Of a stretch of 20,236 bases of DNA, positions 1 to 6,639 are shown in pieces (the first letter of the stretch is position 1; the number at the start of each line of letters is the position of its first letter). The notes beneath the pieces are model-generated. The model saw only the letters and a list, made by a program, of their open reading frames with translations, made no database searches and had not been told where the DNA came from. Origin of the DNA: an uncultured delta proteobacterium (GTDB taxonomy: Bacteria > Desulfobacterota > Syntrophorhabdia > Syntrophorhabdales > Syntrophorhabdaceae); contig CAIQJW010000182.1 in the NCBI GenBank assembly GCA_903872255.1, forward strand, positions 1-20,236, written 5' to 3'. A program made the position numbers and the translations under genes.

Positions 1-1
1 C

Positions 2-553
2 CTGGGCCTTCCCAAGAACACGCGGATCGTCACCTACAATACCGACGGCAGATGGTTCATTATGAATTGCAAGGAAAAATATGACCTTGTTTTTACGGAC
101 GCATACAATGACATTTCCATTCCCTACCATCTCACAACGAAGGAGTTTCTTGAGGAGATCAAGACAACGATGAATCCCGACGCGATCCTCATGTCGAACA
201 TTATCGATAATTTTCAGAAAGGCCTTTTCCTCCCGTCGTACATAAAAACGCTGCGTGAGGTATTCGGACAAAAGAATGTTTACCTGATCTCCGTCACCCC
301 CAATTTCAGAAAGGTCCAGATAAGCACTTTTATCGTTATCGCGGGAAATGGTAATTTTGATATTGTAAGTTTTCAGAAGTTTTTGAAGGAAAGCCTCGGC
401 CGGCATGCAACCTCGGCCGTTGTCCCCGATGACCTCATGGATGAGTTCATCAACAGGAAAGATGCGATCGTGATCCGGGATGATTACGCCCCGATAGATA
501 ACCTCGTCGCGCCAGTCTTTGAAGAGCGCTTCGGGTATAACAGGAAAAGCTAA
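2..553 (+). CDS. Spermidine synthase-like protein, C-terminal part
   Basis: The reading frame is open from the first bases of the window, so the start lies upstream and only about 183 C-terminal residues are visible. They begin LGLPKNTRIV and continue through a DGR motif, then YDLVFTDAYND and IPYHLTTKEF. This is the second half of the Rossmann-like aminopropyltransferase fold; the Asp of the TDAYND stretch sits where the catalytic Asp of spermidine synthases lies. The tail has DDYAPIDNLVAPV, typical of the large membrane-fused spermidine-synthase-like proteins. Whether an N-terminal membrane domain exists cannot be seen, and many members of this branch have no proven polyamine activity. The gene is followed after 9 bases by a heptamer repeat and then by tRNA-Gly. 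Confidence 0.8.
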   Translation: MGLPKNTRIVTYNTDGRWFIMNCKEKYDLVFTDAYNDISIPYHLTTKEFLEEIKTTMNPDAILMSNIIDNFQKGLFLPSYIKTLREVFGQKNVYLISVTPNFRKVQISTFIVIAGNGNFDIVSFQKFLKESLGRHATSAVVPDDLMDEFINRKDAIVIRDDYAPIDNLVAPVFEERFGYNRKS

Positions 554-562
554 AAAGAATTC

Positions 563-590
563 TTACCTATTACCTATTGCCTATTGCCTG
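563..590. repeat. Heptanucleotide tandem repeat, four units
   Basis: Four consecutive 7-base units TTACCTA, TTACCTA, TTGCCTA, TTGCCTG start 9 bases after the stop codon of the preceding gene. The 7-base period and the TTRC/CCT core match the arrays at 4633-4667 and 14918-14945. The array ends 25 bases before the tRNA-Gly gene. Confidence 0.7.
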
Positions 591-615
591 TCTTTCATTT
601 AAAATTATACAGAAA

Positions 616-691
616 GCGGGCATAACTCAGCTGGTAGAGTGCAAGCTTCCCAAGCTTGATGCCGCGGGTTCGAGCCCCGTTGCCCGCTCCA
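616..691 (+). tRNA. tRNA-Gly(CCC)
   Basis: A full cloverleaf can be drawn. The acceptor arms are GCGGGCA (616-622) and TGCCCGC (681-687), the anticodon stem CAAGC/GCTTG closes the loop TTCCCAA, giving anticodon CCC, and the T arm contains GGTTCGAGCCC. The discriminator is T688 and the CCA end is encoded at 689-691. It reads GGG glycine codons. It lies downstream of the spermidine-synthase-like gene in the same orientation. No clear terminator follows. Confidence 0.95.
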
Positions 692-709
692 TTTGTTCCC
701 GCCTTGTTC

Positions 710-738
710 TTGACATTCCGGCCACCTCCAGTTATCCT
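710..738 (+). promoter_or_regulatory. Candidate sigma-70 promoter in the gap before the membrane gene
   Basis: The gap 692-912 holds a perfect -35 box TTGACA at 710-715 and, after 17 bases, a weak -10 box TATCCT at 733-738. It would drive the membrane protein and possibly trxB and the genes beyond. The rest of the gap shows only a 10-codon ORF (803-835) behind an AAGGTGG ribosome site. That ORF could be a leader peptide but has no amino-acid run that would suggest attenuation. Confidence 0.3.
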
Positions 739-912
739 TGCCGCAGCATGGTCATGAGAGAATCCCGCATATTGTTAGCACAATAATAGAAGGTGGGTGC
801 TTATGAATAACATAATACGACTATGCGAATCCTGAAATGAAGCGATTACCAATCATAAACCTTCAATACCCGGGACTGCGGTTTCGTGAATAGTCGAGGC
901 CGGAGAAAAGGG

Positions 913-1614
913 ATGCCGGGCAAGAAGGAATTCTGGATAAAGGCCGGTATCGTGGTCTTCGTCGGTCTGATCGGTATATTCCGGCCTGATGTCCTTGCCG
1001 TTTTCTTTACTTTTCCCCTGGCGGGCCCTGTCAGTGTCTATCATATCCTGTGGGCGCTTACGGTCTTTGTACTGATCAAGCGTATGGTCCCCTGGTATAA
1101 TAAAAAGATATCTTCACGAAAGATCTTCGGAAGGTTTTACGAAGAAGCGGACGGCATTTCTCCGGGCCGCGACGAAAAATTGTGCCGCGTTAAGGCGATG
1201 GCCGACCGGGGAGCATTCAAATCCGCGCTTTACTGGCTTCTGCTCCTTGCCGATATGGCGCTGTGGCGCATGGTCGGCATGTTCAACGACACATGGATAT
1301 TTATAACAGTCCTCTTCTTCGTCTTTATGGACCAGTTCTGCGTGAACGTGTTCTGCCCTTTTAAATGGCTTGCACAAGCAAAGTGCTGCACTACGTGCCG
1401 GATAAACAACTGGGGTTACACCATGGCCTTCTCGCCACTCATCTTTATCCCGTCGTTCTTTACATGGTCCATCGTAGCCCTAACCATCGTCGTGGTCATT
1501 CAATGGGAATATCTCTATTACCGGCATCCCCGGCGTTTCTTTGAAACGCATAACACTGCCCTCACGTGCAGAAATTGCGCCGCGGAGTGCACCGGTAAAA
1601 GAAAATTGCATTGA
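913..1614 (+). CDS. Cys-rich multi-pass membrane protein, unknown function
   Basis: This is a 233-aa protein. ATG at 913 is preferred over an in-frame GTG at 886 because GGAG at 902-905 is spaced 7 bases from the ATG. Hydrophobic segments lie near residues 11-35, 40-60, 105-122, 128-147 and 172-197. Nine cysteines are present: C91, C143, C148, C158, C159, C162 and a C-terminal cluster C219, C222, C226. The C143-C162 stretch contains CPFKW and then CCTTCRINNW, placed at the edge of a membrane segment. Such clustering suggests metal, Fe-S or redox-active thiols, but no named family is recognised with certainty. The next gene, 81 bases on, encodes a thioredoxin reductase, so a thiol-redox partnership is a reasonable inference. 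Confidence 0.75.
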   Translation: MPGKKEFWIKAGIVVFVGLIGIFRPDVLAVFFTFPLAGPVSVYHILWALTVFVLIKRMVPWYNKKISSRKIFGRFYEEADGISPGRDEKLCRVKAMADRGAFKSALYWLLLLADMALWRMVGMFNDTWIFITVLFFVFMDQFCVNVFCPFKWLAQAKCCTTCRINNWGYTMAFSPLIFIPSFFTWSIVALTIVVVIQWEYLYYRHPRRFFETHNTALTCRNCAAECTGKRKLH

Positions 1615-1695
1615 ATATTGGCCATGGATTCCTTACAATGAGAGGCACCGGGACGGTACCCGTTTAAAAAAACCTCATGTTATCAGGAGTTTTGA

Positions 1696-2625
1696 TTGAT
1701 CGAAGATTACGAAGCACTGATCATAGGCGCTGGTCCTGCGGGACTCACCGCCGGCCTCTATCTCATGCGCGCAGGCATCAGGACTCTCGTTTGCGAAAAG
1801 GTACTTCCCGGCGGAGCTCCGTTGAATACGGGACGCATCGAAAATTATCCGGGTTTCCCGGAGGGTATTTCGGGCAGGGAACTTATGGACCGGTTTGCAG
1901 CGCAGGCGAGGGCGTTCGGCCTTGCCATACGGGAATTCAGCGAAGTTAAGGGCGTAAGCCGGACGGAAGGCCGGTTTATCGTTAGCTTGAACGATGGCGA
2001 GGCTGCCGCCGACGGGCTTATAGTTGCCAGCGGATCGGAACCGGTCAAGCTGGGGATCCCCGGCGAAATTGAACTTGCCGGCCGCGGCATATCATACTGC
2101 GCTACATGTGACGGAATGTTCTTCAAGGGCCTCGACGTCGCAGTGATCGGCGGAGGCGACTCGGCAATAGAAGAGGCGTTATCCCTCGCGAATATTGTAA
2201 AAAAGGTCTATGTGGTCCATCGCCGAGATTCGCTGCGCGCGCAGAAGATACTTAAGGAAAGGGCATTCAATAACCCCAGGATGGAATTTCTCTGGAATTC
2301 GCGCCCCGTCGAGGTCGTTGGGACCCGTGAGGTCGAGGGCCTTATCGTGGAAGATACCGTAACCGGCAAGCGCAATACGGTCGCTGTGAGCGGGGTATTC
2401 TTCTATGTCGGTTATGAGCCGAACACAGCTTTTGTCGGGGAATACGTTGACTGCGATCCAACAGGCTATATCATCACCGATGACAGGTGCGCTACCCGAG
2501 AACCGGGCCTTTATGCGGCTGGCGACGTCAGGAAGAAGCCCCTTCGCCAGATCTCGACGGCGGTAGGTGACGGCGCGGTCGCAGCGGTCAGCCTGGAACG
2601 GTATATTCTTGAAAGAAAAGGTTAA
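1696..2625 (+). CDS. trxB: Thioredoxin reductase (NADPH-type, TrxB family)
   Basis: This flavoprotein transfers electrons from NAD(P)H through FAD to a redox-active disulfide and then to thioredoxin. The 309 residues are normal length. The FAD Rossmann motif GAGPAG is at 11-16, the redox motif CATC at 135-138, the second Rossmann motif GGGDSAIEEA near 151-160, HRRDSLRA (NADPH 2'-phosphate contact) downstream, and the FAD-binding GLYAAGDVR near 274. The start is TTG with AGGAG at 1685-1689, 6 bases upstream. One oddity is GGAPLNTG, where most TrxB proteins have a Gln after the double Gly. No thioredoxin is encoded nearby; the neighbour is a Cys-rich membrane protein. Confidence 0.92.
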   Translation: MIEDYEALIIGAGPAGLTAGLYLMRAGIRTLVCEKVLPGGAPLNTGRIENYPGFPEGISGRELMDRFAAQARAFGLAIREFSEVKGVSRTEGRFIVSLNDGEAAADGLIVASGSEPVKLGIPGEIELAGRGISYCATCDGMFFKGLDVAVIGGGDSAIEEALSLANIVKKVYVVHRRDSLRAQKILKERAFNNPRMEFLWNSRPVEVVGTREVEGLIVEDTVTGKRNTVAVSGVFFYVGYEPNTAFVGEYVDCDPTGYIITDDRCATREPGLYAAGDVRKKPLRQISTAVGDGAVAAVSLERYILERKG

Positions 2626-2632
2626 TCTCCCT

Positions 2633-3232
2633 TTGCACAGATTCCTGTCGATCGCAAGCCTCCTCTTTCTTTTCTCCGTATCAATCCCTGCCTTTGCGGC
2701 CGACCGCATCGTTTTATGCCGGGCCGGTCAGACAGATGACGCGATGTGGGGTAGCGCAAAGAAATATTTTACGGGCAAGGGATTCAGCGTCGCGGCCTAC
2801 GATCAGGCCAGGTCGATCGAGAAACAGATCGAGGCGGCAAATAAGATCAACAAGGAAAAGGCTCTTTTTATGCTCGTTCTTGAGATCGCCACGTCGGACC
2901 AACCCGATGCATTTATCGCGATCACCGATGCAAAGAAGGTCAAAGGGCTGATATTGAATGCCGATGAGGTACCCGGGACCCATGCGGCCCGTTCGGAAAC
3001 GCTTGGATCATCGATAGCCGCACGCTTTCAGAAAAAGGTGAAACCTGCGCCGCTTTTCATGTTCCTGGGCATAGACCTGCCGGCAGTATTTGTAAGGCTC
3101 AATGTTCCAAAGGACAGGCCTCAGGAAGCCTTTGATAAACTATATGACGGTATGCTGAACTTTACGAAAAGAGGGGACAAAGATGAGAGAGAATTCAAGG
3201 GCGAGCGACGAAATTCGGCAGCTGAGGATTGA
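2633..3232 (+). CDS. Secreted protein resembling a degenerate Amidase_3 domain
   Basis: A TTG start at 2633, 7 bases after the trxB stop, gives a 199-aa protein beginning LHRFLSIASLLFLF. It has a classic signal peptide with a likely cleavage after IPAFA. An in-frame start at 2567 would bury the signal, so TTG is preferred. The mature part is alpha/beta-like. A late stretch (SETLGSSIAARFQ, then PLFMFLGIDLPAVFVRL) resembles the end of N-acetylmuramoyl-L-alanine amidases, where S..LA..I and PAVLVE occur. The N-terminal DPGHGG zinc-ligand motif is replaced by LCRAGQTDD and the SIHAN region by LEIATSD, so catalysis is unlikely. The last 50 bases overlap rph and encode a charged tail. The fold assignment is inference; the protein could also be an unrelated secreted protein. 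Confidence 0.65.
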   Translation: MHRFLSIASLLFLFSVSIPAFAADRIVLCRAGQTDDAMWGSAKKYFTGKGFSVAAYDQARSIEKQIEAANKINKEKALFMLVLEIATSDQPDAFIAITDAKKVKGLILNADEVPGTHAARSETLGSSIAARFQKKVKPAPLFMFLGIDLPAVFVRLNVPKDRPQEAFDKLYDGMLNFTKRGDKDEREFKGERRNSAAED

Positions 3233-3914
3233 GAAAAGCTTCCTGCGGTATCCTGAAGGCTCGGTCCTGGTTGAAATGGGCGCAACGAAGGTTATATGCG
3301 GCGTGAGCGTCGAAGATAAAGTCCCGCCGTTTCTGAAAAACAGTGGAAAGGGCTGGCTTACGGCCGAATATTCGATGCTTCCCCGGGCAACGCACAACAG
3401 GTCCATGCGGGAGTCCGTCTCGGGGCGCATAGGCGGCCGGACCCATGAAATTCAGCGCCTTATCGGAAGGGCGCTGCGCGCTATAGTGAATCTCGATGTT
3501 ATCGGCGAACGGACGGTCTGGGTCGATTGTGACGTTATCCAGGCCGATGGCGGCACGCGGACGGCAAGCATCACCGGGGGGTATGTGGCCCTGGTCGAGG
3601 CCTTATGGGGTATGAAAAAGCGCGGCGTTATCGATAAGATCCCCCTCAGGGACAGTGTCGCTGCTATAAGCGTAGGCATCGTCAACGGCCAGATAGCCCT
3701 TGACCTGTCGTACGAAGAAGATTCAAAGGCAGAGGTCGACATGAATTTCGTTATGACCGGAAAGGGCCAACTTATCGAGGTCCAGGGCACAGCGGAAAGG
3801 AAACCGTTCACCAAGGAGCAATTCGATGTCATGTACCAATACGCATTAAAAGGTATTGTCGAGATCACACGGCAGCAGAAGGCAACCCTCGGCCCCTTGT
3901 TCCCTGCTCAATGA
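3183..3914 (+). CDS. rph: Ribonuclease PH
   Basis: This is the phosphate-dependent 3'-to-5' exoribonuclease that trims tRNA 3' ends. The 243 residues match the usual length. Family hallmarks visible are GSVLVEMGATKVICGVSVE near the N terminus, LTAEYSMLPRATHNR, the GRTHEIQRLIGRALRAIV arginine-rich RNA/phosphate region, CDVIQADGGTRTASITGG and, near the end, EVQGTAERKPFT. ATG at 3183 is preceded by GAGGGG. The gene overlaps its upstream neighbour by 50 bases and shares ATGA with rdgB, so the two are probably translationally coupled. The rph-rdgB pairing is widespread in bacteria. Confidence 0.97.
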   Translation: MRENSRASDEIRQLRIEKSFLRYPEGSVLVEMGATKVICGVSVEDKVPPFLKNSGKGWLTAEYSMLPRATHNRSMRESVSGRIGGRTHEIQRLIGRALRAIVNLDVIGERTVWVDCDVIQADGGTRTASITGGYVALVEALWGMKKRGVIDKIPLRDSVAAISVGIVNGQIALDLSYEEDSKAEVDMNFVMTGKGQLIEVQGTAERKPFTKEQFDVMYQYALKGIVEITRQQKATLGPLFPAQ

Positions 3915-4495
3915 AAGATCTCATCATGGCAACGACAAACGCGGGCAAGTTTGCAGAACTGAAACCCCTCCTCGCAGAACACTTCAAAGAGATATGTTCC
4001 CTTGCCGATTTTCCGGAGACGCTTCAGGTCGTCGAGGACAGCCCCCATTATGCCCAGAACGCCATGAAAAAGGCCCGCAAAGTTGGCGGGCATTTCGGCA
4101 TGCCCGCCCTGGCGGACGATTCGGGCCTTGAGGTCGCCGCCCTGGGCGGCCGGCCGGGCATTCGTTCCTCCCGGTATGGAAGGAACGACGAGGAGCGGAT
4201 GGAACGGCTCTTACATGAACTCGATGGTATACCATGGGACGGAAGAGGGGCAAAATTTAAAGCCTATGTCGCCCTTTACCTGCCCGAGAAAGACAGGTGT
4301 TACGTTTTTTACGGTGAGCTGAAAGGCTTCATCGGCTTCGAACAGCACGGCTCCCACGGCTTCGGCTACGACCCCGTCTTCTATTCCCCCGAACTCGGAA
4401 AATACCTTGCAGAAATATCAACGGACGAAAAAAACAAATTCAGCCACCGCGGCAGGGCAATAGCATTGCTGAAAACGTTTGTGGAAACGTTGTAA
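3911..4495 (+). CDS. rdgB: XTP/dITP diphosphatase (RdgB/HAM1 family)
   Basis: This enzyme hydrolyses non-canonical purine nucleoside triphosphates (ITP, XTP, dITP) to monophosphates and pyrophosphate, cleaning the nucleotide pool. The 194 residues are full length. Visible motifs are ATTNAGKFAEL (TxNxxK substrate motif) at the start, LADDSGLEVAALGGRPGIRSSRY in the centre, the FGYDPVF loop in HGSHGFGYDPVFY, and SHRGRA near the C terminus. The start codon overlaps the rph stop by four bases. A heptamer-repeat block begins about 11 bases after the stop codon and probably marks the transcript end. Confidence 0.97.
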   Translation: MKDLIMATTNAGKFAELKPLLAEHFKEICSLADFPETLQVVEDSPHYAQNAMKKARKVGGHFGMPALADDSGLEVAALGGRPGIRSSRYGRNDEERMERLLHELDGIPWDGRGAKFKAYVALYLPEKDRCYVFYGELKGFIGFEQHGSHGFGYDPVFYSPELGKYLAEISTDEKNKFSHRGRAIALLKTFVETL

Positions 4496-4505
4496 GGGCT
4501 GGAAT

Positions 4506-4670
4506 CGTGAGGCATGAGACGTCAAAAACAGCCACGACCCTAGATCATAGCGTGAGGCCCGGGATTAAAGTTTTCCATACCTTGCGACCGACGATTTACG
4601 GACAAAAAAGAAGGCGTACGGGAGGTTTTTTCCGCCTTACGCCTTACGCCTTACGCCTTACGATTTACGG
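4506..4670. repeat. Heptamer-repeat block between rdgB and tRNA-Glu
   Basis: This block fills most of the gene-free stretch 4496-4675. At its left end are GTGAGGC and ATGAGAC (4507-4520), with another CGTGAGGC at 4551-4558. At its right end four perfect CGCCTTA units (4633-4660) are followed by a degenerate CGATTTA (4661-4667). The decamer CGATTTACGG occurs twice (4592-4601 and 4661-4670). GTRAGGC is the complement of GCCTTAC, so the block has inverted heptamer ends, like the block at 14797-14949. No protein-coding signal is convincing here. Confidence 0.7.
4604..4638 (-). terminator. Candidate intrinsic terminator of tRNA-Glu
   Basis: On the minus strand AAGGCG (complement of 4633-4638) can pair with CGCCTT (complement of 4611-4616). 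C and then six T residues (complement of 4604-4609) follow directly. The stem is six base pairs with a 16-base loop. One arm is supplied by the heptamer repeat. There is no T tract for the opposite direction. Confidence 0.5.
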
Positions 4671-4675
4671 TTTTT

Positions 4676-4748
4676 TGATCCCAACGAGAATCGAACTCGT
4701 GTTTTCGGCGTGAGAGGCCGACGTCCTGGGCCGCTAGACGATGGGACC
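4676..4748 (-). tRNA. tRNA-Glu(CTC)
   Basis: Read on the minus strand, the cloverleaf has acceptor arms GGTCCCA and TGGGATC (one G-T pair), anticodon stem TCGGC/GCCGA with loop CTCTCAC, giving anticodon CTC, and T loop GTTCGATTC. The discriminator is A. CCA is not encoded, unlike the tRNA-Gly in this window, so the end must be added after transcription. The gene stands alone, opposite to its neighbours. Confidence 0.95.
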
Positions 4749-4831
4749 GTCAAGCATGAATACTATCAGAAAAGAAACCGCATATCCAGCACAAAAACGA
4801 CAAAACTCTATACATTCAACCCGTTCCCTAT

Positions 4832-4858
4832 TATAATTTGAGGACATACCTTAAGGAG
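4832..4858 (+). promoter_or_regulatory. tatA: -10 box and strong ribosome site before tatA
   Basis: A perfect TATAAT lies at 4832-4837 and an ideal AAGGAGG at 4853-4858, followed by ATG at 4864. No good -35 box is found 16-18 bases upstream of the TATAAT, so the promoter call is tentative. The ribosome site is clear. The rest of 4749-4831 shows nothing recognisable. Confidence 0.45.
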
Positions 4859-4863
4859 GACAT

Positions 4864-5079
4864 ATGTTCGGACTGGGAATGCCGGAACTTATAGTAATAC
4901 TCATAATTGTCGTGCTTATTTTCGGGGCGGGCAGGATATCAGAGATCGGCGGAGCCATAGGGAAAGGTATAAAAGGTTTTAAAAAGTCCGTAAATGAACC
5001 TGATCCCATTGATGTCACGTCTGAACGGAATGAAAAAGCTGCCAGCGATAAAATGAAAAACCCCATCGAACCAAAGTAA
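4864..5079 (+). CDS. tatA: Sec-independent protein translocase TatA/TatE
   Basis: This is a small single-span membrane protein that forms the translocation pore of the twin-arginine pathway for folded, often cofactor-containing proteins. The 71-aa sequence starts MFGLGMPELIVILIIVVLIF (conserved FGxxxPEL, then the transmembrane helix). It continues GAGRISEIGGAIGKGIKGFKK, the amphipathic helix, and ends in a charged tail. Length and motif order fit TatA/E rather than TatB. tatB and tatC are not in the window. The gene has its own strong ribosome site and sits alone between tRNA-Glu and the Sua5 gene. Confidence 0.93.
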   Translation: MFGLGMPELIVILIIVVLIFGAGRISEIGGAIGKGIKGFKKSVNEPDPIDVTSERNEKAASDKMKNPIEPK

Positions 5080-5149
5080 TCTTAATTTTGCCTGTTTTTC
5101 GAAAAATTACCAATCATACCGCCGCAAAATACTCAATACTGGAAAAAAA

Positions 5150-6133
5150 ATGAAGATCCTTGATGGAAAAGATAAAGCATCCATCGCCGAGGCCGTTATG
5201 CTCCTCGAAAAAGGCGAGATCGTAGCGTTTCCCACCGAGACCGTCTACGGACTCGGTGCAGTGGCCTACGATCCATTGGCAGTTGCAAAGATCTTCGAGG
5301 TAAAACGCCGGCCCCGCTTCGATCCTTTGATCGTCCACCTGGACGGGCCGCAGCGTCTTGAGGAATATGTCGAGAGCATACCGCCCCAGGCTGAAAGGCT
5401 GATCAAGGCCTTCTGGCCCGGCCCGCTCACGATGATATTCAGAAAACGGCTGGTCATTCCCGACATAGTGACAGCGGGGCTACCGACCGTAGGGATCAGG
5501 GTGCCGTCTCACCCGGTAGCGCTCGAACTTATCAGGACCCTGAAAAAACCTGTCGCAGCGCCGAGCGCTAACCAGTTCGGCTATATGAGCCCGACACGCG
5601 TGCACCATGTCGCGAGATCCTTCGCGGAACGCGTCCCTCTCGTCCTTGACGGGGGCGACGCCAGGTATGGAATCGAATCGACCATCATATCGTTTCACGA
5701 AGACGGGGTGGTCGTTCACCGTCACGGCGCGATCACGACCGAAGAATTATCAGAGCATGTCCGGATCATTGACAGAGAAAAGTCGTCGATCGTATGCGAG
5801 GCCCCCGGCGAATTGCCCTACCATTATTCGCCAATGAAACCTCTGCGCCTTGTAAACGGCCCGTCGGATGCCACGTGCGCCAATTCGTCCTACCTGGCAT
5901 TTCAGGAACCTCAGGGGCCCCTTGCGGCAAGACATATCAAGGTCCTTTCTCCCACAGGCGATCTCAGGGAGGCGGCGTCCAATTTTTTCTCGTTTCTCAT
6001 CGAACTCGACCGCGATGATATCGACATGATCTACGCTGAAAGAATATCTGAAAAAGGCATAGGGCGTGCAATCATGGAGAGGCTTAGAAAAGCGTCTAAA
6101 AGGCACGCGAGCCCCTTGCCGGACAATCGTTGA
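5150..6133 (+). CDS. sua5: L-threonylcarbamoyladenylate synthase, Sua5 type
   Basis: This enzyme makes threonylcarbamoyl-AMP from threonine, bicarbonate and ATP for t6A37 of ANN-decoding tRNAs. At 327 aa it is the long Sua5 form. The YrdC domain covers about residues 1-200 and contains VAFPTETVYGLGA, KRRPRFDPLIVHL, AFWPGPLTMIF, GIRVPSHPVA and PSANQFGYMSPT. A linker with APGELPYHYSPMKPL leads into the C-terminal Sua5 domain. The ribosome site is weak (GGA before an A run). The product is the substrate precursor for MtaB, encoded at 12869-14146, which methylthiolates t6A. The TsaB, TsaD and TsaE partners are not in the window. Confidence 0.95.
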   Translation: MKILDGKDKASIAEAVMLLEKGEIVAFPTETVYGLGAVAYDPLAVAKIFEVKRRPRFDPLIVHLDGPQRLEEYVESIPPQAERLIKAFWPGPLTMIFRKRLVIPDIVTAGLPTVGIRVPSHPVALELIRTLKKPVAAPSANQFGYMSPTRVHHVARSFAERVPLVLDGGDARYGIESTIISFHEDGVVVHRHGAITTEELSEHVRIIDREKSSIVCEAPGELPYHYSPMKPLRLVNGPSDATCANSSYLAFQEPQGPLAARHIKVLSPTGDLREAASNFFSFLIELDRDDIDMIYAERISEKGIGRAIMERLRKASKRHASPLPDNR

Positions 6134-6156
6134 TAATTTGAATTATCCGTGATAAT
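6132..6156. promoter_or_regulatory. Three alternating GATAAT sites after sua5
   Basis: GATAAT (6132-6137), its complement ATTATC (6142-6147) and GATAAT (6151-6156) form two interlocking inverted repeats, with spacers of 4 and 3 bases between arms. They begin inside the sua5 stop codon. This looks like an operator-type arrangement, but no regulator is identified. Confidence 0.3.
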
Positions 6157-6297
6157 GTATCCCGGATGCCAAATTAAGAGCACAACGGACCATGCATGGA
6201 AGCCTTTGAAAATATTGATAAAAAACTTTGCACGCTTCGTAGGCAGCGGGGGGATTATATGAATATAATCAAGGAATTACAAAGACCTTTATACAAT

Positions 6298-6331
6298 TTA
6301 TCAACAGGTTTTCCACAAAAATTGTGGAAAA
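6298..6331. promoter_or_regulatory. DnaA-box-like cluster in the gap before the lipoprotein gene
   Basis: The gap 6134-6363 is AT-rich. It contains TTATCAACA (6298-6306), TTTTCCACA (6309-6317) and, on the opposite strand, TTTTCCACA (6323-6331). The last two form a perfect palindrome of ten-base arms around AAA. TTTTCCACA fits the broad DnaA-box consensus TTWTNCACA; TTATCAACA differs at one position. AT-rich sequence with TATAAT lies just upstream (6254-6300). This could be a replication-origin element or a DnaA-controlled promoter. dnaA, dnaN and gyrB are not in the window. Confidence 0.45.
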
Positions 6332-6363
6332 GTTTTAAAAGTCCTTAGTTTTCAGGAGTCTGC

Positions 6364-6639
6364 ATAATACTTCTGTCCTGTTTTATTCTGATCTCATGTT
6401 CATCTATGAAAAATATAGCGGGAAAGCCCCAGCCGGCGGTTGAAACTTCCCTCATATCAATGACCGGGGACCAGGTGCGCAAGAAACTGGGCGAGCCGAC
6501 AATGGTCAGTCTGACACCCGAAAACAAGATCCTCTGGACATATCGCCCGACCTGGAAGGTCATGCCTGATAATAAGAACACGGTTTACGTTGAATTCGAT
6601 CAGGGAATAGTAACGAAGGTGATCAAGGCGGACAAATAA
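6364..6639 (+). CDS. Small BamE/SmpA-like lipoprotein with non-canonical start
   Basis: The first ATG is at 6406 and gives 77 aa. The same frame is open upstream to a TAG at 6346 and encodes IILLSCFILISCSS, a hydrophobic stretch ending in a lipobox LISC. AGGAG at 6354-6358 lies 5 bases before ATA at 6364 and 8 before ATA at 6367. No ATG, GTG or TTG exists in between, so an AUA start or a base error is suggested. The mature part has SLISMTGDQVRKKLGEPTMVS, WTYRPTWKV and VEFDQGIVTKV, the pattern of the small BamE/SmpA-like fold. The n-region lacks Lys or Arg, which is unusual. The stop overlaps the next start by one base. If only the ATG is used, the protein would be cytoplasmic. Confidence 0.65.
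   Translation: MILLSCFILISCSSMKNIAGKPQPAVETSLISMTGDQVRKKLGEPTMVSLTPENKILWTYRPTWKVMPDNKNTVYVEFDQGIVTKVIKADK

Noticed and set aside
577..786. ORF of 69 codons across the tRNA-Gly gene
   Set aside because: It covers the whole tRNA and has no ribosome site or recognisable domain.
4633..4667. Heptamer arrays as a CRISPR array
   Set aside because: Units are 7 bases with no spacers, and no cas gene is present.
4507..4713. ORF of 68 codons through the heptamer block into tRNA-Glu
   Set aside because: Its sequence is made of repeat units and antisense tRNA; it has no domain.
5095..5106. Palindrome TTTTTCGAAAAA after tatA
   Set aside because: Its A/T arms are too weak for a terminator stem, and no protein-binding context is evident.
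845..5118. Shared 13-mer ATTACCAATCATA upstream of the membrane gene and of sua5
   Set aside because: A few repeated 13-mers are expected by chance in 20 kb, and spacing to the two genes differs.
6196..6348. ORF of 50 codons in the AT-rich gap, in frame with the lipoprotein after a TAG
   Set aside because: No ribosome site. Its C-terminal residues are simply a translation of the DnaA-like boxes, a known source of spurious ORFs. Read-through at TAG has no support.
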